A stretch of 9,657 bases of DNA from Alphaproteobacteria bacterium (lineage in GTDB: Bacteria; Pseudomonadota; Alphaproteobacteria; Sphingomonadales; Rhodothalassiaceae), in the NCBI GenBank assembly GCA_003695555.1, contig RFIU01000243.1, positions 1 to 9,657 on the forward strand, written 5' to 3'. The position numbers and the translations under genes were made by a program. Positions 1-7,093 of this stretch are shown here, piece by piece. Each line of letters opens with the position of its first letter. Within the stretch, counting starts at the first letter, position 1. A model generated the notes under the pieces. That model saw nothing but the letters and a program-made list of their open reading frames with translations, was not told the DNA's origin and did not search any database.

Positions 1-278
1 AAGGAAAGGCCGTCATAGAAGCCCGAACGCACCAGCCGCTTGATCTGCGCGACCGAGCGCGGCGCGAAGGCGGGTACCAGCTCGATCGCGACACGACCGT
101 TCGCAAGATCCATCAAAAGCAGATTTTCCGGATCGACCGCCCGCCAGCGGGCCGGGTCGAAGCGTGACGCTGCGGTCTCTTCGGCGACCGACGGGGTGGG
201 CAGGGCGAAGCCGATCGTCATCATCATGCCGGCAAGACCGGCCAGGATCACGGGGATGATCCGCCTGCGTCCGTCCAT
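1..278 (-). CDS. Peptidyl-prolyl cis-trans isomerase, cyclophilin type, exported (3' end outside window)
   Basis: This is the N-terminal 92 residues of a cyclophilin-type isomerase, which catalyses cis-trans isomerisation of Xaa-Pro bonds. Residues 1-32 form a signal peptide: MDGRRR, then a hydrophobic stretch ending PTPSVA with a likely cut before EE, so the protein probably acts in the periplasm. After it come LLMDLANGRVAIELVP (residues 53-68) and the segment SVAQIKRLVRSGFYDGLS (75-92), which match the first strands and helix of bacterial cyclophilins ('G.v.ieL.p..aP..v..f..L...gfYdG..FHR'). The catalytic FHR motif should lie just outside the window, so activity cannot be judged. The ATG at 278 follows a strong AAGGAGG (291-285) with six bases between. 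The gene starts 63 bases after the cyclotransferase-like gene on the same strand and may share its transcript. No more specific gene name can be assigned from this fragment. Confidence 0.88.
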   Translation of the reverse strand, partial: MDGRRRIIPVILAGLAGMMMTIGFALPTPSVAEETAASRFDPARWRAVDPENLLLMDLANGRVAIELVPAFAPRSVAQIKRLVRSGFYDGLS

Positions 279-341
279 CGGCTGCCTCCTTCGTTGCCGA
301 GATGCGCTGCACCACCGCCATCCTGCCATGGCGTGGCCGCT

Positions 342-1226
342 TCAGCCAGCCGGAATGACGGCAAAGCGCTCCCCGAGCTCCTCTTCGCAGGCGCGGCGGA
401 AGGGCGCATCCTCGATCAGGCGGATGACGAAATTCTCGAAATCCGGCACATGCCGCGCACCGACCAGCCGGTGAGCGGCCAAGAGCATCTCGCCCTGCCC
501 AGCGACCGGAACATGAGCCGGCAGGATCTGCGCAATCCCGGCCAGCGCCACGGCGACGCCATCGGGCGCGAACAGGCCCCGGATGGCACGATAATAGGGA
601 AGCGGATGATCATGATGCGAGAGATGGTCGGCCGCCAGCCGTGACAGTTCATAGATGTCGCCGATATCTTCCGTCGCGTTCATCACCGCAAGCTGTTCAT
701 CGGTCAGCCAGGTGATCGCAATATCGGCAGCAGCCCCCGGACAGCTGGCGATGGTCGCCGCGACCGCTCCATAGCGGGTCAGGACGGCGGCGTGGAAAAC
801 GGCATGTTCGTGGATCGTGATCCGGGTTACCGGAACGAGCGCGTCGCGACAATCGCGGAACTTGCGGGCGAGACGCTCGGGCGATTGGTTGGAGCCGCAG
901 GCCAGCACCGCATGGCGGCGGGCAAGGCCGGCGATCCCATCCGTTGCATCTTCCAGCAGTCGTTCGCGAAGACCCGCCGGCAGATCCTCGCCGATGGCGA
1001 ACGCGCGCAGCCGATGATCGAGCGGCGCGCCGGGCAGGGCAGCGGGCAGCGGAAAGTGCCGACCGCGCCAATAGAGATAATCGTGCGGCGGGTGAGGGTA
1101 GGGATAGCGCAATGCCTCGCGCACGCGTGGATCGCGCGCCGGAACTTCCGCGGAAGGGGAATGGGCAGCGGCGCGCACGGCCCTGCGGGCGCGGTTCAGC
1201 GGGTCGCGTCCTCGCTCGTGCGGCAT
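342..1226 (-). CDS. Gamma-glutamylcyclotransferase-like (GGCT-fold) protein of unknown substrate
   Basis: This 294-residue cytoplasmic protein has no signal peptide or membrane segment. Residues 1-100 are Arg/Pro-rich and match nothing I recognise. From residue 106 it reads VLACGSNQSPERLARKF, which resembles the 'YGSN.sp..l..r' nucleotide of the GGCT/AIG2 fold that binds the gamma-glutamyl group. It continues with YGAVAATIASCPG (152-164) and TWLTDEQLAVMNATE (172-186). T185-E186 before DIYEL sits where GGCT enzymes carry their catalytic Glu. GGCT enzymes release 5-oxoproline from gamma-glutamyl amines or peptides, but here ACGSN replaces YGSN and the N-terminal extension is unusual, so the substrate is open. 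The ATG at 1226 follows AAGGGGAG (1238-1231). It begins 33 bases after the valS stop, suggesting one transcript. The family call is from motif recall, not an alignment. Confidence 0.6.
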   Translation of the reverse strand: MPHERGRDPLNRARRAVRAAAHSPSAEVPARDPRVREALRYPYPHPPHDYLYWRGRHFPLPAALPGAPLDHRLRAFAIGEDLPAGLRERLLEDATDGIAGLARRHAVLACGSNQSPERLARKFRDCRDALVPVTRITIHEHAVFHAAVLTRYGAVAATIASCPGAAADIAITWLTDEQLAVMNATEDIGDIYELSRLAADHLSHHDHPLPYYRAIRGLFAPDGVAVALAGIAQILPAHVPVAGQGEMLLAAHRLVGARHVPDFENFVIRLIEDAPFRRACEEELGERFAVIPAG

Positions 1227-1259
1227 CGGCCTCCCCTTTCTTTCCGCACGCAGCGACGC

Positions 1260-3914
1260 TCAGCCGCCGAGCCGCGCCAGCGAGGCGGCGAGCCGATCTG
1301 CAAGCGCGCGGGCCTCGGCGAGCCGGGCGCGGGTCTCCTCGACCACCTCGGCGGGGGCACGTTCGACGAATTTCGGATTGGACAGGCGTTTTTCCAGCGC
1401 CTTCGCTTCCTGTCGTGCTTTCTCGACCGCCTTGGCGAGCCGCGCGCGCTCTTCCGCGATATCGATCACCTCGGCAACCGGCAGGGCGATGCCGGCATCA
1501 TCAAGTGCCAGCATCACCGCCCCATGCTCGGACAGTGCGTCCACCTCGCGGATCTCTGAAAGGCGGGCCAGGCGTTCGATCATCGTCCGTTCGGCGGCGA
1601 GCCAGGAACGTCGTTCGGGCTCCAGACCCCGGACGAGGGCCGGAATGCGGGCCGCTGCCGGCACGTTCACCGCCGTGCGCGCCGAGCGGATCTCGGAAAT
1701 CAGCCGGATCGTCCAGTCGATCTCGGCTTCGGCCGCCGCATCCGCCGGGATCGACTCCGCTACTGGCCAGCGGCCGACGATCAGGTCGCCGCGCGCCTGC
1801 TCGGCGCCTTCGGGCGCCATGGCATGCCACAGCTCTTCGGTGATGAAGGGCATGAAAGGATGCAGCATCGCCAGAATGGTATCGAGCACGAAGCCGGCGA
1901 CCGCACGGGTTTCGGCGACGGCCGCCTCGTCCTCGCCGGCAAGCAGCGGCTTGATGAACTCCAGATGCCAGTCGCAGAAAGTGTGCCAGACGAAGTGGTA
2001 GATGGTATTGGCGGCGACGTCGAAGCGGAAGGATTCCAAGGCCGCCGTCAGTTCCGCAGTTGCCCGGCGCGTCTCGCTCAGAATCCAGCGATTGACGGTC
2101 AGCGTCGCTTCCGGCACGCCCGCATCAGGCGCACGCCCGCGGATCTCGTTCATCCGACAGAAACGAGCGGCGTTCCACAGCTTGGTGGCGAAGTTGCGGT
2201 ACCCCTCGACCCGAGATTCCGACAGCTTGATGTCGCGCCCCTGCGTCTCGAGCGCCGCCAGCGTGAAGCGCAGCGCATCCGCCCCGTATTTTTCGATGAA
2301 TTCGAGCGGGTCGATGACGTTGCCCTTCGACTTTGACATCTTCTCGCCTTTGGCGTCGCGCACCAGGCCGGTGATGTAGACCTGACGAAAGGGCACGTCC
2401 TTCATGAAGTGCAGGCCGGCCATCATCATTCGCGCAACCCAGAAGAAGATGATGTCGAAGCCGGTGACCAGCGTCGAGGTCGGATAGAAGCGCTTCAGCT
2501 CCGGCGTTTCGTCCGGCCATCCCAGAGTCGAGAACGGCCACAGCGCTGACGAGAACCAGGTATCCAGTACATCGGGGTCGCGTTCCAGCCTGACCTCGGG
2601 ACCGAACTGCTCGCGCGCCTCGGCGTAGGCCTCTTCTTCCGTTTCGGCGACGAAGATCGCTCCATCCGGTCCGTACCAGGCGGGGATCCGGTGGCCCCAC
2701 CAGAGCTGGCGCGAGATGCACCAGGGCTGGATGTTCTCCAGCCACTGGAAATAGGTCTTCGCCCATCGCGGCGGCACGAAACGGGTGTCGCCCCGGCGGA
2801 CCGCTTCGATCGCGGGACCGGCGAGCTTCTCGGCATCGACGAACCATTGATCGGTAAGGAAGGGTTCCACCACCACGCCCGATCGGTCGCCATAGGGCAT
2901 CATGATGCGCTTCGGTTCGATCTTGACGAGAAATCCCTGCTCTTCGAGATCAGCGACGATTCGCTTTCTCGCCGTGAAGCGGTCGAGTCCGCGATAGCGT
3001 TCCGGCGCCTGGTCGTTGATCTGCGCCTCTTCATCGAAGATCGAGATCATCGGCAGATCATGCCGTCGCGCCACCTCGAAGTCGTTGAAGTCGTGCGCCG
3101 GCGTGATCTTGACCGCACCCGACCCCTGCTCGGGGTCTGCGTGTTCGTCGGCAACAATCGGGATCAGGCGACCGACGAGCGGCAGGCGCACCCGTTCGCC
3201 GATCAGGTGACGATAGCGTTCGTCTTCGGGATGGACGGCGACGGCCGTGTCGCCGAGCATCGTTTCGGGGCGGGTGGTGGCAACGATGAGCGACTCGTCG
3301 GATCCTTCGACCGGATAGCGGATGTGCCAGAAGTGACCGTCCACTTCCCGCTGCACGACCTCGAGATCCGAGATTGCGGTCTTGAGCTTCGGATCCCAAT
3401 TGACCAGCCGCTTGTCGCGATAGATCAATCCTTCGCGATAGTAGGTGACGAAGACGCGGATGACGGCCCGCGACAGACCTTCGTCCATCGTGAAGCGACT
3501 GCGCGACCAGTCGGCAGAGGCGCCGAGACGCTTCAGCTGCCGGACGATGGTGCCGCCCGAGCGTTCCTTCCATTCCCAGACGCGTTTCAGGAATTCCTCA
3601 CGCCCCAGCTCCTGTCGCGTCAGCCCCTCCTTCGCCAGCTCGCGTTCGACCACCATCTGGGTTGCGATGCCGGCGTGGTCGGTGCCGGGCTGCCAGAGCA
3701 CGTCCTTGCCGCGCAGTCGCTCGAAGCGCACGAGAATGTCCTGAAGCGTGCTGTTGAGGGCGTGGCCCATGTGCAGCGAGCCGGTGACGTTCGGTGGCGG
3801 GATGACGATGCAATAGGGCTCGGCATCCGGGTGCTGCGGCTGGAAGGCGCCCTCGCTTTCCCAGCGGCCGTACCACTTCTCCTCGATCGCCCGGGGTGAA
3901 TAGTGCTTTTCCAT
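1260..3914 (-). CDS. valS: Valine--tRNA ligase (valyl-tRNA synthetase)
   Basis: This class I aminoacyl-tRNA synthetase charges tRNA-Val with valine in the cytoplasm using ATP, and is essential. Its 884 residues fit the bacterial family. The N-terminus shows the ValS opening (HYSPRAIEEKWYGRWE, 4-19). The HIGH-type ATP site is PPPNVTGSLHMGH (39-51), and the second signature KMSKS is at residues 525-529. The editing domain that removes mischarged threonine lies between, with the ATTRPETMLGDTAVAVHPED segment near residue 212. The tRNA-binding helical domain follows, and the last 70 or so residues form the charged coiled coil typical of ValS (AEERARLAKAVEKARQEAK, then ALEKRLSNPKFVERAP). No key motif is missing. 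The ATG at 3914 gives the expected N-terminus; its Shine-Dalgarno (AGGAAG about a dozen bases upstream) is modest. A candidate promoter lies at 3984-4012. The GGCT-like gene follows 33 bases downstream. Confidence 0.98.
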   Translation of the reverse strand: MEKHYSPRAIEEKWYGRWESEGAFQPQHPDAEPYCIVIPPPNVTGSLHMGHALNSTLQDILVRFERLRGKDVLWQPGTDHAGIATQMVVERELAKEGLTRQELGREEFLKRVWEWKERSGGTIVRQLKRLGASADWSRSRFTMDEGLSRAVIRVFVTYYREGLIYRDKRLVNWDPKLKTAISDLEVVQREVDGHFWHIRYPVEGSDESLIVATTRPETMLGDTAVAVHPEDERYRHLIGERVRLPLVGRLIPIVADEHADPEQGSGAVKITPAHDFNDFEVARRHDLPMISIFDEEAQINDQAPERYRGLDRFTARKRIVADLEEQGFLVKIEPKRIMMPYGDRSGVVVEPFLTDQWFVDAEKLAGPAIEAVRRGDTRFVPPRWAKTYFQWLENIQPWCISRQLWWGHRIPAWYGPDGAIFVAETEEEAYAEAREQFGPEVRLERDPDVLDTWFSSALWPFSTLGWPDETPELKRFYPTSTLVTGFDIIFFWVARMMMAGLHFMKDVPFRQVYITGLVRDAKGEKMSKSKGNVIDPLEFIEKYGADALRFTLAALETQGRDIKLSESRVEGYRNFATKLWNAARFCRMNEIRGRAPDAGVPEATLTVNRWILSETRRATAELTAALESFRFDVAANTIYHFVWHTFCDWHLEFIKPLLAGEDEAAVAETRAVAGFVLDTILAMLHPFMPFITEELWHAMAPEGAEQARGDLIVGRWPVAESIPADAAAEAEIDWTIRLISEIRSARTAVNVPAAARIPALVRGLEPERRSWLAAERTMIERLARLSEIREVDALSEHGAVMLALDDAGIALPVAEVIDIAEERARLAKAVEKARQEAKALEKRLSNPKFVERAPAEVVEETRARLAEARALADRLAASLARLGG

Positions 3915-3931
3915 TTCCAGCCCGTCTTCCT

Positions 3932-3969
3932 GCGCCTTGGCGCGATCACCGGGCGGCCCGTCCGCCGGT
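3932..3969 (-). other. Two inverted repeats in the valS leader
   Basis: Between the candidate valS promoter and the ATG lie two hairpin-forming sequences. Positions 3948-3969 give ACC-GGCGG paired with CCGCC-GGT around a five-base loop, with one bulged G. Positions 3932-3943 (GCGCCTTGGCGC) give five pairs around TT. Neither is followed by a T run in the direction of transcription, so they are not clear terminators. They could be leader structures or chance in GC-rich DNA. Confidence 0.35.
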
Positions 3970-3983
3970 GCGAATGCCGCTCA

Positions 3984-4012
3984 CGTTTAAGGGGCCGGGC
4001 GGCATGCTTCAA
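3984..4012 (-). promoter_or_regulatory. Candidate sigma-70 type promoter for valS
   Basis: On the minus strand, TTGAAG (4012-4007) is followed by exactly 17 bases and then TAAACG (3989-3984). The -35 matches four of six consensus bases and the -10 matches three. Transcription would start near 3977, giving a leader of about 60 bases before the valS ATG. The match is by eye only. Confidence 0.4.
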
Positions 4013-4064
4013 GGGGGGAAGGATCAGACCGAGCGCTGTCGCCGAGATGGCGTCCCGGCATCGT

Positions 4065-4379
4065 TCAGCCGCGCCGCTCTCGGATTCGGTCGCCAGTTTC
4101 GATCAAGCTGCGATCGAGCTCGTCGGCGGTCTTCAGCAGCCGAGCGGCGGCGGCAAAGGCGGTGCGCGCCGTCTTCAGATCGACGGTCGATGTGATCAGG
4201 TCGGCTTCAGGAAATGGCGGGGAGACAAGCGGGCCGGACGGGGGCAGGGATGTCGGTGCCGATCGGGCCTCGACCTGGGCCGCCCCGTCGGTCCCGGCTT
4301 CGACGATCTTCTGCGCTGCCCGGTCCGCGCGGGCCTGGGCGTTGCGCAGTCCGGCAAGGGCGATAGGAATGATCCGCAT
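4065..4379 (-). CDS. Small flagellar rod protein (FlgC)-like protein lacking the core region
   Basis: This 104-residue protein has the ends of a flagellar basal-body rod/hook protein. Residues 5-31 (PIALAGLRNAQARADRAAQK then IVEAGTDGA) resemble the rod N-terminus 'aLsGL.aaq.rl..aa.NIANa.TpGy'. Residues 60-94, including VDLKTARTAFAAAARLLKTA then DELDRSLIE, resemble the C-terminal 'vdl...ml.aqrafeanakviqtadem...ll'. Between lies a short Pro/Ser-rich linker where FlgC or FlgG has its structured core. The signature NIAN has decayed to KIVE. Similar roughly 100-residue proteins occur in Hyphomicrobiales, from memory; their role is not established to my knowledge. No other flagellar gene is visible here. 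The ATG at 4379 has only a weak ribosome site. The gene lies upstream of valS on the same strand, 150 bases away. It may be a degenerate paralogue rather than a working rod subunit. Confidence 0.68.
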   Translation of the reverse strand: MRIIPIALAGLRNAQARADRAAQKIVEAGTDGAAQVEARSAPTSLPPSGPLVSPPFPEADLITSTVDLKTARTAFAAAARLLKTADELDRSLIETGDRIRERRG

Positions 4380-4610
4380 GGCACGTTTCCCCGTTCTAGG
4401 TCACGATGAGCGATCATCGCCCCCCGCACCCCGCCACATATCCGCAAAAGGCTCAAGAGCCGGTAAAAAGACAGATAGAATTTTAGGAATTCGCCTGCCG
4501 CATGTCGCCGATTTGCGCCATGTCAAGGACGCTGGCGCGTGGGGACGCTAGGCGGGAAAAGGGGCAAGGTGTTTTGCTATCGGTCCTTGGGCGACCGGAG
4601 GAGGGAAGAA
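4380..4610. other. Divergent intergenic region with AT-rich patch and two palindromes
   Basis: These 231 bases separate the rod-like gene (minus) from the amidoligase operon (plus) and must contain both promoters. CGATGA-GCGA-TCATCG (4404-4419) is a perfect six-base inverted repeat close to the rod-like start. GGCTCAAGAGCC (4450-4461) is a second, flanked by A-rich sequence. The stretch around 4462-4490 is much more AT-rich than its surroundings and contains TAGAAT (4476-4481), a possible plus-strand -10 box, but I find no convincing -35 at the right distance. No coding sequence is supported here. Confidence 0.45.
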
Positions 4611-6029
4611 ATGGGAGAGGAGATCGCCCGGACGCGGTTCAGTCGGGAAGACTTCCGGGAATTCCAGCGTCGCCTGAAGGCGGAAACGGAGCTCTTGCGC
4701 CAATGGCTTGAGGACGGCCGTTTTGCGGCTGAAGAGCCGGTCGCCGGTGCCGAACTGGAGGCATGGTTGACCACTCCACAAGGCATGCCGGCGGCGCGCA
4801 ATCTCTCGTTCCTAGAGCGTGCTGCCGATCTTGACGTGCTGCCCGAACTCTCGCAGTTCAATGTCGAATTCAATGTCGATCCGGTGCCCCTGCGCGGCAA
4901 GGCCCTCTCGCGTCTCGAACGGGAACTGATGGATAACTGGCAAAAGGCAGGAGGCATCGCCGAGGATCTCGACATCCGCCTGCTGATGATCGGTATTCTG
5001 CCGACGATCACAGAGCAGGACATGACTCTCGAAAATCTCTCCATGATGAAGCGCTATCGCGCCCTCAATCAGGAGATCATGGCGCTGCGCAAAGGGCGTG
5101 CGCTGACCCTCGACATCTCGGGGCGCGAGCATCTTCGCACGCTGCACCGCGACATCATGCTGGAGGCGGCGACGACATCCTTTCAGATGCATCTCCAGAT
5201 CGATGCAGCGAATTCGGCGCGCTGGTACAATGCCTCCAAGATCGCCTCCGCTCCACTCGTCGCGGTGGCTGCGAACTCGCCCTTCCTGTTCGGGCGCGAC
5301 CTCTGGGCGGAAACCCGCATCCCGCTCTTCGAACAGGCCGTTTCCGTTGGCAAGTGGGACTATATGGAGCGCGTCACCTTCGGCATCCGCTATCTCGAAG
5401 AGGGTGCCTACGAGATCTTCAAGGCCAATCGGCAGCGCTATCCGGTCATCCTGCCGATGCTCTTCGACGCCCCGGTCGAGGAGCTGCGGCATCTGCGACT
5501 GCACAATGGCACGATCTGGCGCTGGAACCGCCTGCTTGTCGGCTTCTCCGATGACGGCAGGCCGCATCTGCGCATCGAGCAGCGGGTGGTGCCGGCAGGC
5601 CCGACCATCGTCGATGGCATTGCCAATGCCGCCTTCTATTATGGGCTGGTGAAGGCGCTTGCCGAGGAGCCGCAGGACCTGGAAGAGCGTCTGCCCTTCC
5701 ATGTTGCACGCGATAATTTCTATTCCGCGGCCCGCGACGGGCTTGAAGCGACGATCGAATGGGCGGACGAAACCGTCTGGCCGCTGGTGCGTGCCTTCGA
5801 GGAATTTCTGCTGCCGATGGCCGAGCGCGGGCTGGAACAGTTGGGCATCGCCACGCGCGACCGGACGCGCTATCTGGGGATCATTGCCCGGCGCGCCGCC
5901 ACGCGCCGCAACGGCGCCAGCTGGCAGCGGGAATGGGTAGCGCGGCATGGCCGGGACATGGAGGCTTTGGTGCGCGCCTATCGGGAGTGTCAAGAAAGCG
6001 GAGAGCCGGTCCATGAATGGCCGACCTGA
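4611..6029 (+). CDS. GCS2-family (glutamate-cysteine ligase type 2) amidoligase
   Basis: This 472-residue cytoplasmic protein belongs to the GCS2 carboxylate-amine ligase group. These enzymes use ATP to phosphorylate a carboxylate (usually the glutamate side chain) and join it to an amine. Family landmarks in order: FNVEFNVDPVPLRG (residues 83-96), with the metal-binding acidic residues expected there; GILPTITEQDM (128-138); TSFQMHLQID (179-188); AANSPFLFGRDLWAETRIPL (220-239); LRLHNGTIWRWNR (315-327); and HLRIEQRVVPAGPT (339-352). The last four are strongly conserved in the subgroup annotated only as GCS2, whose products are mostly unknown. I chose the ATG at 4611 because GGAGGAGGG (4597-4605) lies five bases before it; an in-frame GTG at 4539 would add 24 residues with no family match. 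It is the first gene of a four-gene unit, and its end overlaps the M14 gene by 17 bases. It is not a standard GshA; the amine partner is unknown. Confidence 0.87.
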   Translation: MGEEIARTRFSREDFREFQRRLKAETELLRQWLEDGRFAAEEPVAGAELEAWLTTPQGMPAARNLSFLERAADLDVLPELSQFNVEFNVDPVPLRGKALSRLERELMDNWQKAGGIAEDLDIRLLMIGILPTITEQDMTLENLSMMKRYRALNQEIMALRKGRALTLDISGREHLRTLHRDIMLEAATTSFQMHLQIDAANSARWYNASKIASAPLVAVAANSPFLFGRDLWAETRIPLFEQAVSVGKWDYMERVTFGIRYLEEGAYEIFKANRQRYPVILPMLFDAPVEELRHLRLHNGTIWRWNRLLVGFSDDGRPHLRIEQRVVPAGPTIVDGIANAAFYYGLVKALAEEPQDLEERLPFHVARDNFYSAARDGLEATIEWADETVWPLVRAFEEFLLPMAERGLEQLGIATRDRTRYLGIIARRAATRRNGASWQREWVARHGRDMEALVRAYRECQESGEPVHEWPT

Positions 6030-7074
6030 TCCATTGCAGGTCCATGATCGTCTTCCCGAAGGGCTGTTGGCGGCAGCACCGCAGGAACTGCACCGTCTGC
6101 TCGGCGGCCCGAGTCTCATCCACCTGCCCGGCCGGCGCGGCCGGCCGCTGTTCGTTTCATGTCTGCTTCATGGCAACGAGCACAGCGGCTTTCTTGCGAT
6201 CCGCGATCTGCTTCGCGCCTACCGGACGAAGGAGCTGCCGCGTCCGCTCTCGATCTTCATCGGCAATGTCCGGGCGGCGGAGCGCAATCTGCGGCGTCTC
6301 GACGATCAACCGGACTTCAACCGCGTCTGGCCGGGGGGCGATGATCGCACGAGCCCCGAAGCGCGGATCATGGCCGAGGTGACCGAGACGATGCGCGCGC
6401 GCCGGCCGATCGCCAGCATCGACATTCACAACAACACCGGACGCAATCCGCATTATGCCTGCATCAATCGGCTGGAGCGCGAATTTCTCCACCTTGCCAA
6501 CATGTTCGGTCGCCTTGTCGTCTATTTCACGGAACCGCACGGCGTGCAGTCTATGGCTTTCGCCGACTTCTGCCCGGCAACGACGCTCGAATGCGGTCAT
6601 TCCGGCGATCCGCTCGGAGTCGAGAAGGCGAAGACGATGGTCGATGCCTGCCTTCACATGGACCATCTGCCAACGAGTGCGCCGCATCCCCAGGATCTCG
6701 CCGTCTATCACACGATCGCGACGGTGCGTGTGCCGGCGGATGTCGGTATCGGTTTCGGGGACGAGACGGCGGATCTCTGTTTTCCGCGATCGATCGAGTA
6801 CTGGAATTTCCGAGAACTGCCGGAAGGTACCGAGTTCGCCCGCCAGCATCCACGGCTCGGCAACCGCATCGTGCTCGAGGTCGAGGATCTCGATCGCCAC
6901 CCGGCGACCGATCGATTCTTCGTCTATGAAGCCGGCCTGATTCGTCTCACCCGGACGGTGATCCCGTCGATGCTGACCCGTGACGAGACGGTCATCCGTC
7001 AGGACGTCCTGTGCTATTTCATGGAGGAAATCGTACTTTCCGGCTTGCGCGACCAGAATGTCGCGGTAGCCTGA
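6013..7074 (+). CDS. M14 / succinylglutamate desuccinylase-aspartoacylase-like zinc hydrolase
   Basis: This 353-residue cytoplasmic zinc enzyme is expected to hydrolyse an amide bond of an acyl-amino acid or small peptide. The zinc site is readable: HGNEHSG (53-59) gives H53 and E56, and DIHNNTGRNPHY (137-148) gives the third ligand H139. DFNRVWPG (101-108) matches the substrate-carboxylate-binding 'dlNR.fPG' of the AstE/aspartoacylase group. E193 in TLECGHSG is where the catalytic Glu sits. The predicted active site is therefore complete. Earlier in-frame starts exist, but the ATG at 6013 has GGAGAG (6000-6005) in front and leaves a 17-base overlap with the amidoligase gene, implying translational coupling. 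The pairing suggests it cuts or trims the amidoligase's product or precursor, which is inference. It is not astE by context, since no arginine-catabolism genes are adjacent. The EAL gene follows after 19 bases. Confidence 0.85.
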   Translation: MNGRPDPLQVHDRLPEGLLAAAPQELHRLLGGPSLIHLPGRRGRPLFVSCLLHGNEHSGFLAIRDLLRAYRTKELPRPLSIFIGNVRAAERNLRRLDDQPDFNRVWPGGDDRTSPEARIMAEVTETMRARRPIASIDIHNNTGRNPHYACINRLEREFLHLANMFGRLVVYFTEPHGVQSMAFADFCPATTLECGHSGDPLGVEKAKTMVDACLHMDHLPTSAPHPQDLAVYHTIATVRVPADVGIGFGDETADLCFPRSIEYWNFRELPEGTEFARQHPRLGNRIVLEVEDLDRHPATDRFFVYEAGLIRLTRTVIPSMLTRDETVIRQDVLCYFMEEIVLSGLRDQNVAVA

Positions 7075-7093
7075 ATTTCGGGGGGCGTGGCCG

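Noticed and set aside
944..1843. A 299-residue Arg/Pro/Ala-rich plus-strand frame over the GGCT-like and valS genes
   Set aside because: The composition is typical of out-of-frame translation of GC-rich coding DNA, and it crosses two real minus-strand genes.
2691..3899. A 402-residue open frame on the plus strand opposite valS
   Set aside because: It is an antisense shadow of valS caused by GC-rich codon bias; its translation resembles no family and lacks a ribosome site.
4446..4461. GGCTCTTGAGCC followed by TTTT on the minus strand as an intrinsic terminator
   Set aside because: No minus-strand gene lies upstream for it to terminate, the stem is short, and the T run is only four bases before GC-rich sequence resumes.
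4539..4610. A GTG at 4539 as an upstream start of the amidoligase gene
   Set aside because: The extra 24 residues are basic and unlike the family, and the ATG at 4611 has a far better Shine-Dalgarno.
4812..6119. A 435-residue open frame on the minus strand opposite the amidoligase gene
   Set aside because: The plus-strand frame has clear GCS2 motifs throughout, and this mirror frame has none and no ribosome site.
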